From Ceratodon purpureus (lineage: Eukaryota > Streptophyta > Bryopsida > Pseudoditrichales > Ditrichaceae), in contig CM026428.1 in the NCBI GenBank assembly GCA_014871385.1, positions 6,551,471 to 6,615,470 of the forward strand: a DNA stretch of 64,000 bases, written 5' to 3'. Both the position numbers and the translations under genes were made by a program. Each line of letters starts with the position of its first letter. Within the stretch, counting starts at the first letter, position 1. The notes below the pieces were generated by a model. It was not told the origin of the DNA and did not search any database. It was given only the letters and a program-made list of their open reading frames with translations. Shown here one piece after another: positions 11,401-23,973 of the stretch.

Positions 11401-14400
11401 CAACTTCAAACCTGCAACAAATACTATATATCCAACGAGAAAATTTAATTCTCTTTATTTATTTTTATCATTCTAAATAATAATGTGTATTTTGCAACAC
11501 TTAATCCTTGTAATAGTTAAATTGACGACAATTATATTGTTATTTTTTAGCTTACTTTTTGGTTGATGCGAATAATTTTGAATTATAATTTTTTATACTT
11601 CATATCTAAAAAAAATTAAATTATCCTCACGATTCATGCTTTGAACTAGTTGGTTTTTTTAATTATCTTTATTTTTATGACGAGATATTTTTTCAAATAT
11701 ATTTTGAAAACCGAAATCATTTACGGTTTTTTTAAGAAAAATTATTACTCCTCAGTTCTTCGTTCTATTGAAAGCAAATACAAATTACAATTGAAATTTA
11801 ATGTGCAATTTCGTTAATTGCTGAATTTCAACAGTAATTTAAAATACAATAACATTAAGCAATGAGTTAAATAACCACTATTTTGTTTTAAAATGTTTAT
11901 TATGCGATGAAATGTTTACCACGTTTGCCACTCATATTGAACAACTTTTAATGTTACATTATATATTCTTAGCTTCACTTAGTAAGCTTTTCAAGAAAAG
12001 CATATTTAACAATATGGTTTAGTATAATTCCATTCATTTTCATTTCTTTATTTGATGTAAATCATTTGAATAGTTTGGTTCTGCATGTCATAGGTAAATA
12101 CCCTTTCAGTAGATTTCACCTATTGAGATGTGGACCAGAGAGGCCGTCCAATTCCTCATTACGTTTTGTTCTCTAACTCCTTGAAACTATACTTCAAGCT
12201 TGAAGCCTACGAAAAACGTGATAAGTTGCAATATCCGAGAATTATCGTCGTAACATATAATCTTATGAATCCATCAAATAGTAATAACTAATTCATTATC
12301 ATAATCCATTGAAACTTCGCATTTGGATTATTTAATTTTTTTTTTTTTTTTTAAATAACTTAATGAATAAGATTTGAAAAACAAATATAATGAAGTAAAA
12401 TTTACATTTTTTAATTTTTCGTTTATATTCACTTTTAAAAATTTAATCCATTTAATCACTTAAATAAATTTAGAACGTAAATAGTATAAAATCTTGAGGC
12501 TTTACAAGTCTAAGTCTTATGATTTAATTAATTAGAAATGAGATTTTTAAAACAAAAAGAGCAAAATAAATCTATAAAATATTTTCAATAAACTTATAAA
12601 GATTTAAAACAAAAATCAAAGTCTTGAATATATTAGATTTAGATATTCAAATAAAAAATATGCATATTTAATTTTAGAATATTCGTGAAGAATTTGGTTT
12701 TGTTAAATCAATCATTTCGTCATAAATCATTTGCGCGTTGCATGAAAGTTTTAAAGAACTAAAAATTGAGTTTTTTTTCAAATTCGAGTGCATTTTTGCT
12801 ATTTTATTCATTATGTGATGTTTGAATAAAATCAATTCATATGATGTTTACAAAAAGATTGATATTAATGTAATAAAAACAAGATTAAACACAAGTATTA
12901 CAATCTAAAAAAGTTTTGAAGGTATGATAGTAGTATAAGCTAAACACCTTGCTATGACAAATTTTAGAATGTTTTTTTTTTATTATCTTTATAAGTTTGA
13001 ATTCTTTTTTTAATATCTTCATAAGTTTGAATCTTTTTAATGTTACGTTAGCTAATTCAAATTAGAACCTTTCATGAAATTGAAAGAATTATCGAAGTAA
13101 AAGTAAATATGATATGATTTAAATTGTTAACAAAGCGTACAATTACATAAGGATTCAAAATAAATATATTTTGTGTTAACGTTTTTGATTTATAAATTGT
13201 AAGAAATGCTTTGAAAATGTCTCTATTAAACCGTGCATGCACTTGGTTACATCTATCTAAGAGCAAATGGATGCTACGATATAGAAGACGTTATTGCAAA
13301 AAAAGCGTTTATGATAAACATCTAATTTTCCTTTGCGAGGTAGTGCTTTCAAAGTGAACCATTTAGAATGTGTGAAGGGAATTCATAGGCTGATTCTGTT
13401 TCAGAGTAGACCACATTTGTTGTTGTATGAAACGAAAACAATGTGACAGGCATTGACACAATGAAGCCATATCCTTCAATCTCAACTATTTACTTTTTTT
13501 CTAATTATATTATAAACAATAAATTTATTAGTTATTTATTAAATTTGCTTTTAATATATCTCCATATTAACAACTGAATTATTGACTTTTATTTTTTTGA
13601 TTCACTATGATTTAAACATTTTGATTAATTTGATTCATTCATTGAATCAAGTGTATATTAAATGATAAATTGTTTGAATTTAGGAGGAGTTTGTATTTAA
13701 CGATCCGTAAGTTTTACTTTACATCATTTTTAATTATGACATCATGAGAGTACAGAAATGAACATGACATCATTTTGAAAGTAAAAAATTAATTTCTTTT
13801 TTCAGAAATATTAATTTTTAATATTATTAAGTTTTAAATTTTATCTTTTAATTTTATTCTCCAAATGAAATGGTGAGCTTTGTGAAATTTTTGAAATATA
13901 GCATATAAAACTAAAATTTTGAAATATAGCATATTAAATTAAATTTTGAAACATAGCATATAAAATAAAATTTTTGAAATATAGCATATAAAATTAATTT
14001 TTTGAAATATAGCATATAAAATTAAATTTTTGAAATATAGCATATAAAATTAAATTTTTGAAACATAGCATATAAAACTAATTTTTTGAAATATTGCATA
14101 TAAAGTAAATTTTTTGAAATATAGCATATAAATTTAAATTTTTGAAATATAGGATATAAATTTAAATTTTTGAAATTGTCTTAATGCATGCTAAACTACG
14201 GCGTTAATATAATGAAATGTGTTTGTATTCTCATCATCAACTTAGAAGAATAATAAGCTCCTTTAAGAATTCATGTGTTATCAACCAAAAAAATATAATA
14301 AAATTAAAAATAAAAAAAACAAGTTATGAACTAAATAAAATGAATCTCTCTAATTGTGAACTAAATGAAATACTCAAGTGCAAAGGTAATAAACAATGTA

Positions 14401-14930
14401 CGTTGGAATATGCATCATATACTAATGTTTAATTATAATACTTTCTAGCATTCCTAGTTTAGTTTTAAAGATGGCATAAGGTGTGTCTTATTATACAGTA
14501 AATGACTATGATGCTCTTTTGGGATTTACACTGTAAATGTTAGTTGACTTCTAAACATTAATATATTTTGACCATGATTCTAGTTAGAATATTTCTCCTT
14601 AAAATGCATGTATTCAATTTAGGTCGATGTGGTTCGAACAAAGTATAGGGGATCCAACGAAAATGTTCAATATTATTATAGTAGTATCTTTTCTTAATTG
14701 TGGTTTCTTAATAGTAGTATCTTCTCTTAATAATTTATTTTTTAATTATAAGTTAACTTATAAACCCTCAAGCACTATTAATCACTTTGAAATCGCATAA
14801 TTTGCGCAAAAACTGGTGACTTAAGATTTTGACTGTTGAGAGCAATTATCTAAGGTATACAATGAGAAAATTGAAAATTAAGGATAGGTATGCAAATATG
14901 GTCAAGAATAAAACAAATTTTTTTCCGAAG
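8480..14930. other. Extremely AT-rich island without genes
   Basis: About 6.5 kb, visibly richer in A and T than the flanks on both sides, with long A and T runs and few CG dinucleotides. There is no open frame of coding character. It contains one minisatellite (13893-14176). It could be a decayed, methylated transposon, a matrix-attachment-like region or AT-rich heterochromatin; sequence alone does not decide. Confidence 0.6.
13893..14176. repeat. AT-rich minisatellite, about 28 bp x 10
   Basis: Ten consecutive units of 27-28 bp beginning GAAATATAGCATATAAA, differing by one to a few substitutions, followed by a partial unit. Confidence 0.9.
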
Positions 14931-15360
14931 CATTGATGGGGACTGATTGGGAACCTGGTTTTATTTCAAAACCCGAACATATTTCCACACGAGGGAGAAT
15001 CGGAAATCGTGAAGTAACTAGTTCTCCTTGGAATAGAGAGTTCGAATTGTCTCAAATATAAAAAGGAAATCGTGATATGACTTGATCGCAAATTAAATTG
15101 AAGGACCTAAGCTGCACGTAGCTGAAATGCATAAAGCCAGGAATTATCACAACCAAAAATTAACCTTGACAATACTGAATTCTGTGAATTAAATTTGATT
15201 AAAAATTCGTCAAGAAAATGATTTATAGATTGAGATTCCTGAAAGGGTGTATCAATAAACTTAATTGTCCTTGGGTTAAATTTATGCATCATACATCCTT
15301 CGACATAGTTGCTGTGATTTGGGGTGAAGAGAACTCAAGAAAAACGAAACAGAAGTGCAA

Positions 15361-15376
15361 CTGGCGCCGGCGCCAT
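15361..15376. repeat. GGCGCC palindrome
   Basis: CTGGCGCCGGCGCCAT, CG-centred; first copy to the right of the AT-rich island. Confidence 0.88.
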
Positions 15377-15581
15377 TGCAGAATTCTTAGACAGGGTACT
15401 CACATTGATCAACTATTTGTTAAAATTTCGTTCAATTTATATATAAATCCGTTACTATGCAAGGAATCTACAATCTGCGGCTCCAGACATATCGGAAAAC
15501 ATTAAAAAATTTGAGCTAACGAAACAGCCTCGTACTTAACTAATGAAACAGAGTTCTGACTTCGACAAAGACCAGGTGTAG

Positions 15582-15597
15582 TTGGCGCCAGCGCCAT
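15582..15597. repeat. GGCGCC palindrome
   Basis: TTGGCGCCAGCGCCAT, CA-centred, 170 bp beyond the 3' end of the minus-strand ORF at 15768-16301. Confidence 0.88.
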
Positions 15598-15767
15598 ACT
15601 TATGTTCATCATTCTCATTTAAAAAAATCCATAGAAACAATGCCACTGGTCAAGATCTGACTGTGAGTGAAATTTTATTACGAATACAATGAAAGTCTCC
15701 ACCTGGTCAGTATCCAACGATGCAATATCACTACATGATAACTCTCAGCTGTAGTACTGCGACTTCA

Positions 15768-16301
15768 CTACTCAGATAGCAGGGGTGGAGTGCCAGGCTC
15801 TTCGGCAACAACATTAGCATCCTTGTCAGCATTCCCCACCGCCTCAATGCGCTGGAATCTAGATGCACGCCCTGCTAGCGTGTGCTCCGGCGAACTGGAA
15901 CCGTCCAGCGTGAGACTCCGGCTTAAGTTGTACCTTAGCTGCTCAGCAAGCCTGACTATCGTTGGTTCAGGAAACTCTTTCACAACCACCTTCTGTTTAC
16001 GTCGCCGGTAAACCAGAGCAGGACATGCCCGCTTTAAGGTCTTGAGATCGTCCGAGCATCCGAGTGTGCATGAAAGTGGACCCGGCTGATGAGTGGCGGG
16101 GTCAAACTCAGGTCCGGGAATCGCGCAGCCTACAGATGCGCTACGTTTTGAGTTTGAGATGAACTCACGTAATGTATCAGAGCAATGGCTATTCTCTGCT
16201 TTAGCCGCTATCGACGGGCTATGGACCACGTTGCCATGATCCGGAGATTCTACTACCGGAACGACTTGATCAGAGTCTGGTGTAACCGCGGGAGCATCCA
16301 T
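15768..16301 (-). CDS. Hypothetical, probably disordered protein
   Basis: A single-exon open frame of 177 residues from the ATG at 16301; the frame is open seven codons further but with no other ATG. Composition is GC-richer than its surroundings, as expected of coding DNA. The N-terminal third is Pro/Val/Asp/Ser-rich and probably disordered. The middle has a basic patch (YRRRKQKVVVKE), possibly nuclear or nucleic-acid binding, followed by a short helical stretch (IVRLAEQLRYNLSRSL). No family recognised. Palindrome copies lie on both sides. A missed upstream exon is possible. Confidence 0.5.
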   Translation of the reverse strand: MDAPAVTPDSDQVVPVVESPDHGNVVHSPSIAAKAENSHCSDTLREFISNSKRSASVGCAIPGPEFDPATHQPGPLSCTLGCSDDLKTLKRACPALVYRRRKQKVVVKEFPEPTIVRLAEQLRYNLSRSLTLDGSSSPEHTLAGRASRFQRIEAVGNADKDANVVAEEPGTPPLLSE

Positions 16302-16595
16302 CACTACAGAGTCACTTGACAACGATCAACTCGACAAGCAACCCGCATAAAAAAGCCGAGCAACCACTCAAAACCACGAATGCTGAAAATAAACACTCAA
16401 GGATCCAGGGGAGAGAACTGGTTCTTATGGACGATTCAGCCTTGAAGTAGTAGTATATGACCACTAGCTGATTTCAAAAATATGAGCCCGTTTTTGCATC
16501 GTTTCAAATTAATTTGGGCAGTGCGGTACACTACAGCTAGTACATTTAGAGGTTGAAGTTATGATGAACTTGAAAATCTTGTTGGACTGCAGTGC

Positions 16596-16610
16596 TTGCG
16601 CCGGCGCCAA
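16596..16610. repeat. GGCGCC palindrome, left arm altered
   Basis: TTGCGCCGGCGCCAA, CG-centred, between the minus-strand genes at 15768-16301 and 17407-18053. Confidence 0.8.
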
Positions 16611-17277
16611 CTACTGATGCATTTGATTGTTAATGAGCAACATGGGAATAGCCGTCATCGATATCGGTGTCAGTGAGTTTGAAAGTAAGCAAAATCTGAA
16701 ATACTGACTAGAATATCTCTTTAATGGTAGAGAATTAATGATTTTAGCCGAATAACTATTTCAGTAGCATTTCCTTGGTGATAGCGGCAGTTAGAAGTTA
16801 CCATTTTAAACTTTGGCAACAAACTTTCATTACTTTTCTTTGTCTCAGTTGGATGTAGTAACTTTATGGATCCGGAAATGTGTGTCTTTATGGAATAGAT
16901 TATTCACATTCATCTGACATTGAAGGAATGGGGTAACTTTGAATTTTTCTCGTTGAAAAAATGTCTTAGCAAATTATGCAGTTTCTTGAAATTCCAGAGA
17001 ATGGAATTCAAATAGCAGTATCCTTCAAGAAATAATCCAAATGGGCCCTAGAAATCGACGCTGTAAGAGGCTTGTATGATTTGTTTGTTCAAGTTCTATT
17101 TCTCCACAAGGACAACACATTGCATCTAAATTTGTCGTAGTGTATTCGATAATTGTTCTTTTATTTAAGATAAGTGCAATGGTCGATGCATCACACATGG
17201 CAATACAAAATGGTGAGATCCTAATCAGTGTCCTTCCATTTTCCTAGACACGAAAGGGTACATACTTCCTATGATGA

Positions 17278-17293
17278 ATGACGCCGGCGCCAA
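17278..17293. repeat. GGCGCC palindrome, left arm altered
   Basis: ATGACGCCGGCGCCAA, CG-centred, about 115 bp beyond the 3' end of the F-box-like gene. Confidence 0.78.
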
Positions 17294-17406
17294 ATGCCGC
17301 TGCCCAGTACTTTCAGACTGACTGCAAAAGTTTTGCGAGAATCGGGCTGTGGCTGGCTAAAGTATTGCATCAATGTTACTCAAGCCGATCAATTATTGTA
17401 TCAACG

Positions 17407-18053
17407 TTACTCAAGCCGATCAAGAGGCGTCACCCATATTTGCCCTGCTGATTCCTTGTTGTAACCTCCCATCGACTTTGTCAGGACATTTCGGAGTCGT
17501 ACAAGCTCCGGTATGGAGAGCTCGCGCAAAGGGGAGTGCAACTCGCGAGCAGTTAGTGGAGGATGCCTCCTGCAGTGCACCCATATTGCTTTCGATTTCA
17601 CGAATGCGTTTAAATTTATCATGAAATTCTCCATCACATCCGACTTCCCGAAAAGGGGGTGAGTAGGATCGATGTCCATTAGCGTGTATTCTGCATCACA
17701 ACAAATTTGTTCCGAAGTCAGGAATTCAGAAATCATAAAAAATTCAATGGTGTAGTGCAACACAGTACTTAATCACAAATGGTCAATCGAATTAACGTAC
17801 CATTCCGCGTGGCTTCTGCTTGGTATTGCTCAGCCTCCCAGCGTGCAAGACGCCATGCCGCCCATTCAGCGGTGGATTCAATTGTCGTCTTCCACAAAGC
17901 TGAAGATGCCCAAATCCGTCTAAGTCTATTCAGAGTCTCTTTCACAATCACAGTGCCGCACACACATTCATTCCGCCTATTGAGTGGAGCTCTCAGCTTT
18001 GGAAGAATGAATCTCAAAACGACCTCCTCGGGGATACCATCTATGAATGTCAT
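17407..18053 (-). CDS. F-box-like protein, two exons
   Basis: Exon 1 runs from 18053 to 17801 and exon 2 from 17690 to 17407 on the minus strand, with a 110-bp intron (donor GTACGT, acceptor TGATGCAG) whose phase is consistent, giving 178 residues. The N-terminus FIDGIPEEVVLRFILPKL resembles the first helix of an F-box, followed by a Cys pair (CVCG) and a Trp-rich region (WASSALWKTTIESTAEWAAW), which would fit an SCF ubiquitin-ligase adaptor. The second exon has no recognised domain. The F-box call rests on a short motif and is tentative; the splice model is better supported. Confidence 0.55.
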
Positions 18054-19260
18054 TTTGATAAGCCTCAGTCCTAAGTTTGGAATAATCTTGCAACACTGTT
18101 GTGAAGTGACGAGAAAACATCAAAGTCTTCACTATTGACGTGCGAACCTTGGACTTCTTATACTTCTGCCTTCAGAACACCGACCTAATTCTAAATTGTT
18201 GAGTTAACCGTTCAAATTAACTAGACCGTCACTTACAATCTCTTTCTAAAGGTGATCAAACTAGTACGGTAAGTTGTGATGCTGAACATTGATGAAGGTG
18301 ATTTTGTGTTGTCAGGTGAAGATTATGCTTCGGATCGCATGCTTTATCCCTCTTTTGGACGTTGCATAACGATCGGAAAGTTTCGTAAAATGAGACGATT
18401 CAATTAGATCTATGACAACGGATATGTAGGATAAGTAATCAAGCATTCAAATCGTTACCATGTTGAACCCTCGCCATTTTGAAGTAAACTTTATTTCCGG
18501 TGATTATTAGAGTCGGATATCCGTCGTTGTCTGGTGGCCGCTAAATATACCATACAACATACAGTTGCTGGAGCTGCATGATGTAATATCGAATTTTGGA
18601 AAGTATTCATATGCGTTGAGTCACCGTTTGTCCACAGCACACCTGTGCATCGTAGGCGTGAACCTTTCTGAAATATTTAGCCTCTCTTGGTACTCCCCGA
18701 TGTGGTGGCGGGCATCTGATCTTGGTTCTGAGGCACTGTTACGGACAATGATTCTAAAAATCTATCAAGGGAAATTCGCAGAATATTATAATCTGTGTAG
18801 GACCGTGAGAATCACATTATACCACATTAAAGTCCTTCAAGGACTGTCTTGTTCTTTGGAAGCTTGACCAATTTTAATCGATTTGAGTTAAGTATGCAGA
18901 GCACACAGTTGATCAGTTGATAAATGTTGGTCCCAGACTCGGCCGAAAAGGGAACTGATGCATGAAGCTGTTAATTTCAGTCTATATGTACACACATTTG
19001 TGGTTTTTCAAACTAGATTTTGGTTTACGCTAAGGTCTAAATAAGCACCTGAATGGAATTCCCAGCATCTAAAACCCGTACCTCGAATTCAAGATTTTTC
19101 GTGCAATAATTAGCGATGTTTATAGATACAAAATAATTTACAAAACTCATGCACGATCCACCTACGGTCGATTGTGCTGGAACTTCGTTACGGAATCATA
19201 GTATCAATTATCTTGCGCCGAAGCTATCTAGACAATCCTCTAAATCCCTCACGGAATAGT
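18054..19260. other. Intergenic, no gene seen
   Basis: No convincing coding region. A 100-codon frame at 18565-18867 lacks motifs and coding-like composition. No palindrome copy is present in this gap. Confidence 0.5.
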
Positions 19261-19800
19261 CTACTTTGCCTCATCTTTAGGAACCCCATATTTCACTGTG
19301 TGTCCCGGGTTGCCATTGCACCCTGGGAAATACGACATAACATGCTTTCTGCGCCCTTGCACTCTCTCTGCATCCAAAGCAGCTGCAGGCAGCCGTTGTG
19401 CCTCGGGCTTGGTCAAATCTCTAACTATAGTGTCATGTAAGGTCAGCATGAGCTGAGCGCGCGATGCGGTGTACCGCCGTTGCGAGACTTCGGTCCTTGA
19501 CAGGATTGGATCGTGAATCCTGGGGTCGTCATTACTGGTTAGTTCTCGCGGACTCTGAGGCGGTGTGATATAGACATCGTCTTCTGTTTCGATGAAGTAG
19601 CGCTTCTCCGCCTCGTCCTCCTCGAGCACCATCGACCTCTTTAATGTCTGCCACACGCCATTGCTCACTCGATGGTACCTGCGGTCTTCTTCTGATGAAC
19701 TTCTCGCGCGGTTCCTCCTTGCATCACCACTCTGTTGCACACCGCCTATCTTAGTGGGACGATTTGACGGAAAACTTTGCGACATTCTGGCTGTGAACAT
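19261..19800 (-). CDS. Hypothetical charged protein
   Basis: An open frame of 179 residues from the ATG at 19800, or 174 from the ATG at 19785 (MSQSFPSNRPTK). It is GC-richer than the flanks. The N-terminal part is Arg/Ser-rich (RRNRARSSSEEDRRYHR), followed by an acidic stretch (VLEEDEAEKRYFIETEDD) and a Pro/Ser segment. It has no signal peptide or membrane segment and is probably nuclear or cytosolic and partly disordered. No family recognised; it could be one exon of a larger gene. Confidence 0.45.
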   Translation of the reverse strand: MFTARMSQSFPSNRPTKIGGVQQSGDARRNRARSSSEEDRRYHRVSNGVWQTLKRSMVLEEDEAEKRYFIETEDDVYITPPQSPRELTSNDDPRIHDPILSRTEVSQRRYTASRAQLMLTLHDTIVRDLTKPEAQRLPAAALDAERVQGRRKHVMSYFPGCNGNPGHTVKYGVPKDEAK

Positions 19801-20059
19801 ACACAGTCGCAACTGCAACTAATAATGAGAGCATACGCTTCCTCACAAATGACACCAGGCCAGCATGAATGATATCAGCAACCACCACAACATAGTCGGA
19901 GTAAGTGCCATAGTCAGTTGGTCACATGGAATCTTAGAAAGTCGGCGTTGTCAGGACAGAGAGGCAAGATTTTGGACGATGTGAGGTCATTGGACACTGC
20001 ACCGCCGTAATGCGAAATCTGCAGTCGTCAGATGTGGCACATACCAGTCCTAAGTATCA

Positions 20060-20270
20060 TGAACTATCGTCTGCCTTCACGCTATATCTATGGTCCCTTG
20101 ATTTCAATAGCAAACAGAGCTGATTCCAATGGACTTTGACGTTTTGTTAGGGACAGTTTTCATTTCACTACCTCCCTGAATTCTATCAAAGAAATCATTT
20201 TGTTCACCGTCGACCTTGCGTATGGTCTTCTCGCATTGTTCAGAAATTATGAATTGACGGACAGTGGTTC
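20060..20270. repeat. Decayed copy of the R repeat family
   Basis: TCTGCCTTCACGCTATATCT and the following stretch align loosely with the core of the later R copies (TCTGCCTTCAAGTTACGTCT), ending near a diverged AGAAATTATGAATTGACGGA. It is the oldest-looking member. Confidence 0.55.
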
Positions 20271-20881
20271 ATTAGTTGCCCTTGTAGCTGTTTACATCTG
20301 TGTTTTCGTAGATACACGAGCAGATAATCTGTCAAAAATTTCTACAATTTCTCATGGTTTTCATCATTACTAATTACATTATTATTCGCAGTGTAAGAGA
20401 TAAACGGAATCGACAACGTCCACGAACTTCAACACAGATAAACAGATCCTTAGGCATGTAGAAATCGAATCATTGGAGATCTTGTGGAATCTCCTCAAAC
20501 GTCTGCACTGTTTCAAGGCAAATTCGAGGATTTTTAGTTTGAAAGTAATATTTTGTACTTCTGCGTTAGCAAACGGAACATGATTTATACACGAACAGTT
20601 ACGTTTACTTCCTATACAAATTCCATGGCTGGAGAGAGACTGACATTGCTTTGCACTAAATTTCTCTCGACACTAATTCTAGTTGAGAAGTTGGTCTTCA
20701 GTACAGGGTGTTTGAATGGCATATGGGCACAACTTTGTAATTTCGTAAATTCACATTGAAAGTTCTCAGCACCTAAGAAACAATGTGCGTAGGAAAGGTA
20801 TTAGTCTCACCTCAGTCAGTGATAGAAGTAGTACTATCGTCACATGTACTCAATTATTTCTCTAAAGTCGATACAACCGTA

Positions 20882-20990
20882 TGTTATAAAGAAATTGTGA
20901 ATTTGTTATAATGTTATAAAGAAATTGTGAAATTCTGAAATGTTATAAAGAAATTGTGAAATTGTGAACCGTATGTTATAAGGAAAGTTA
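20882..20990. repeat. Short tandem repeat of ATGTTATAAAGAAATTGTGAA
   Basis: Three close copies and one partial copy of a unit of about 20-30 bp containing GTTATAAAGAAATTGTGAA. Confidence 0.8.
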
Positions 20991-21180
20991 AGTGGAATTT
21001 CAAAACGAAGGCGAGCACGACTAATTCAAAATGATTTTACACTTCTTTAATAAAGGCGACCGTAGAATTAAGTAGACCCAAGCACGATTTCAAGGCAAGA
21101 CAATGTATGACTATTGGATGACCTAATTTTTCGAGGAGAGCGTTTTTAATGTGCAACGTCTAATTTTACTCTGGAAAACG

Positions 21181-21650
21181 TACTTTGAGCGCCAAAAAGT
21201 TCTGTTTCGTACCTTGCAACTTGTGCACCACGAGGTTCCGGTTTGAATAAGTTTGTGTCATTTTGGACCAGACTTTAGTCTGCCTTCAAGTTACGTCTGG
21301 GGTCCTATGATTTCGGTAGCCAGCAGACCCGAACCGAACCATGGTCCAATTGACAAAATGAGGCGGGGTTACTAATAATCACCCATGTTCACCTCACCGA
21401 ACAGTACGGGATAAATCGATATGTTTTCAATTCACCCTGCCTATGGTTCCTATAGCATTCTCCAGAAATTCTGAATAAATGGACTCACTAACTTTTAAAA
21501 ATGCTTGAGCCAGTAACTTTTGAGAATTTTGGAGCCAGTAACTTTGAAGAATTCTGGAGTCAGAAACTTTGAAGAATTCCGCAGTAGTTCTAGATAAGTG
21601 ATTATGTACGTGCATTCTTAGTGACACCAAACCGGTGGACCTTGATGTTC
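21181..21650. repeat. R repeat copy 1
   Basis: Contains the family core GTACCTTGCAACTTGTGCAC and the block CCCGAACCGAACCATG, ending in a run of short units resembling CCAGTAACTTTGAAGAATTC (21480-21590), itself an internal minisatellite. Confidence 0.8.
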
Positions 21651-21839
21651 ACAATTCTTCCCCTCCTTATAGGTTATTATTTTCTTCATGAGTAAATTTC
21701 ATAACGAACAAGACGTTTGCCAGACGTTGCAAATAGGTGCCAAGTCGGGTCTGGCTTTTGGTTTTCGTTATGTTGCCTCGACGAGTAGCTTAAGGTTCAC
21801 TCTTGTTTCAAGGTAGCTTATAAGGTACTCGTAATGTAA

Positions 21840-22114
21840 AAGTCATCAGCGCCAGGAGGTCGTTTCCTGCTTGGTTTGCAGGGTGTTACTTTTTATTTTT
21901 ATTTTTTGGGACACTTGCCACTTTTCATAGAGGTCGTTACTTTGCAGCAATAGTAAAGTTTGACATCCAAGTTCCGGAAAAATATTAAAAAAATATAATA
22001 TGCCGAGCATGGTTAGCTAGTCAAATAGAAATGGATCGAGTGTAACGCCGAGCAAAAATTATACTAAACATGGTTGGCGCCAGCGCCATTTGGTTTATGA
22101 GCCGTATGTCTAAA
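21840..22114. repeat. M repeat module, copy 1
   Basis: A module containing GGTCGTTACTTTGCAGCAAT and GCCGAGCATGGTTAGCTAGT, ending with a palindrome. It lies immediately before R copy 2. Confidence 0.75.
22074..22089. repeat. GGCGCC palindrome in M module
   Basis: TTGGCGCCAGCGCCAT, CA-centred, at the end of M copy 1. Confidence 0.9.
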
Positions 22115-22440
22115 TTCACTCAGGAGTTCGTATTTTAAGCCCAAAAAAGTTTTGTTTCGTACCTTGCAACTTGTGCACCACGGGGTTCCGGTTTGAATTA
22201 GTTTGTGTCATTTTGGACCAGGATGCAGCCGAGTCTGCCTTCAAGTTACGTCTGGGGTCCTTTGATTTCGCTAGCAAGCAGACCCGAACCGAACCATGAT
22301 CCAATTGACGATTAGTGTTACTGAGGCCGGGTTACTTATAATTACCCATGTTCACCTCACCGAACAGTACGGGATAAATCCATATGTTTTCAACTCACCC
22401 TGCCTTTGTCTCCTTTAGCTTAATCCAGAAAGTGTGGACT
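22115..22440. repeat. R repeat copy 2
   Basis: Shares with copies 3-5 the block GTCTGGGGTCCTTTGATTTC and the Gly/Lys-coding antisense frame that is open in several copies, which follows from DNA identity. Confidence 0.8.
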
Positions 22441-22579
22441 TATGAACTTGGTGACCCTGTAGAACTCCGCAACAACATTCCGCGGTTTACATTCAGTTTT
22501 AACTTTAAAAATTATAAAATCTTTTTGACCAGCGGGTAATACCGTTCGCATTGTACGTTCATGCAACAAGAACTAAAGC

Positions 22580-22970
22580 TACTTGCTGATGTGCAAAAAA
22601 AGAAAAATAAATCCGCTGTTGGAGAATTCCAGGAGTAGCTTATCGCGTGTTCATGTATCTCCAGTCGTAGTTACCCAAAGACGGGGGATTTCAATGCTCA
22701 GAATCATTCCATTGATTTCAATTTACTTGTGTCAAAAAAAAAAAAAAAATCGTGAAGCCTCTTCAATCTTGGTTTTCATTACCTCTACAAATTTGTGAAA
22801 TCAGCAGACCTCCATGTCGTCTTTATTCATAGGGTCATCCAAATTTCTTGGAGTCTGTTTGGATTCATTTCTTATTACCAAATGGTTGGCGCCATGTTCG
22901 AGGTGTTTCTATTCCACTTATGGATGGCGCCAGCGCCATATGGTACATCAACCGGTCCCACTAACTGAAT
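22580..22970. repeat. T repeat module, copy 1
   Basis: Contains GTGTTCATGTATCTCCAG, a half palindrome (TTGGCGCCATGTTCGAGGTG, 22886-22905), then a full palindrome and ACATCAACCGGTCCCACTAA. It is nearly repeated at 26190-26640. Confidence 0.75.
22924..22939. repeat. GGCGCC palindrome in T module
   Basis: ATGGCGCCAGCGCCAT, CA-centred, 38 bp after a half-site. Confidence 0.9.
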
Positions 22971-23284
22971 CGTTATTTTCCGAAGTGAAGAACCGGCTTG
23001 CTGATTTTACAGAATTCATCGTACCATGCTCGCTGGTTCCCATTCAGTACTTTGATAATGCTGTGGTTAGAAGGGGTCTCCGGAAATTGTTAATTTTGTC
23101 TCTTCAGTTCACATACCAGAGGAATTCGTGCCAGACCGAATTATAATTATGTTTGACTTTCTCGATAAATCCAAAACTAGGGACCTGATCTCTTCGACTT
23201 CACAAATCATGGATCGTTTGGGATATGAGGGGCCGTGAGGGGTCGTATGACTAATGGAGGATCAAATTCTTCCCGGAGAACGTC

Positions 23285-23790
23285 TTATTTTACTCTGGAA
23301 TTCGTATTTTGAGCTCAAAAAAGTTTTGTTTCGTACCTTGCAACTTGTGCACCACGGGGTTCCGATTTGAATTAGTTTGTGTCATTTTGGACCAGGATGC
23401 AGCCGAGTTTGCCTTCAAGTTACGTCTGGGGTCCTTTGATTTCGCTAGCAAGCAGGCCCGAACCGAACCATGATCCAATTGACGATTAGTGTTACTGAGG
23501 CCGGGTTCCTTATAATTACCCATGTTCACCTCACCGAACAGTACGGGATAAATCGATATGTTTTCCATTCACCATGCCTTTGCTTCCATCAGCATTATCC
23601 AGAAATTCTGAATAAATGGACTCAGTAACTTTAAAGAATGCTTGAGCCAGTAACTTTGAAGAATTCTGAAGTCAGTAATTTTGAAGAATTCTGGAGTCAG
23701 AAACTTTGAAGAATTCCGCAGTAGTTCTACTATTGTTGATAAGTGATTACGTGCATTCTTAGTAACACCAAACTGGTGGACCTGAATTTT
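23285..23790. repeat. R repeat copy 3
   Basis: Very close to copy 2 in its first 300 bp; its last third is the CCAGTAACTTTGAAGAATTC minisatellite also seen in copy 1. Confidence 0.8.
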
Positions 23791-23973
23791 CACAAATCTT
23801 CATCTCCTTATAGTTTTTTTTTTTTTCCTTAATTTTATTTCGAATCAAAAAGCAAGTTTGCAAGACGTTGCAAGTAGGTGCCAAGTCGGCTTTTCCTTCA
23901 GGTTTTCGTTATTTCGCCTCGGCGGGTAGGTTAAGGTTTACTCTTGTTTCAAGTCAGCCTGTAAGGTAGTTAA

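Noticed and set aside
14630-15060. GGTTCGAAC and GTTCGAATT as tRNA T-arm sequences
   Set aside because: No matching acceptor stem, D-arm or anticodon arm could be drawn around them.
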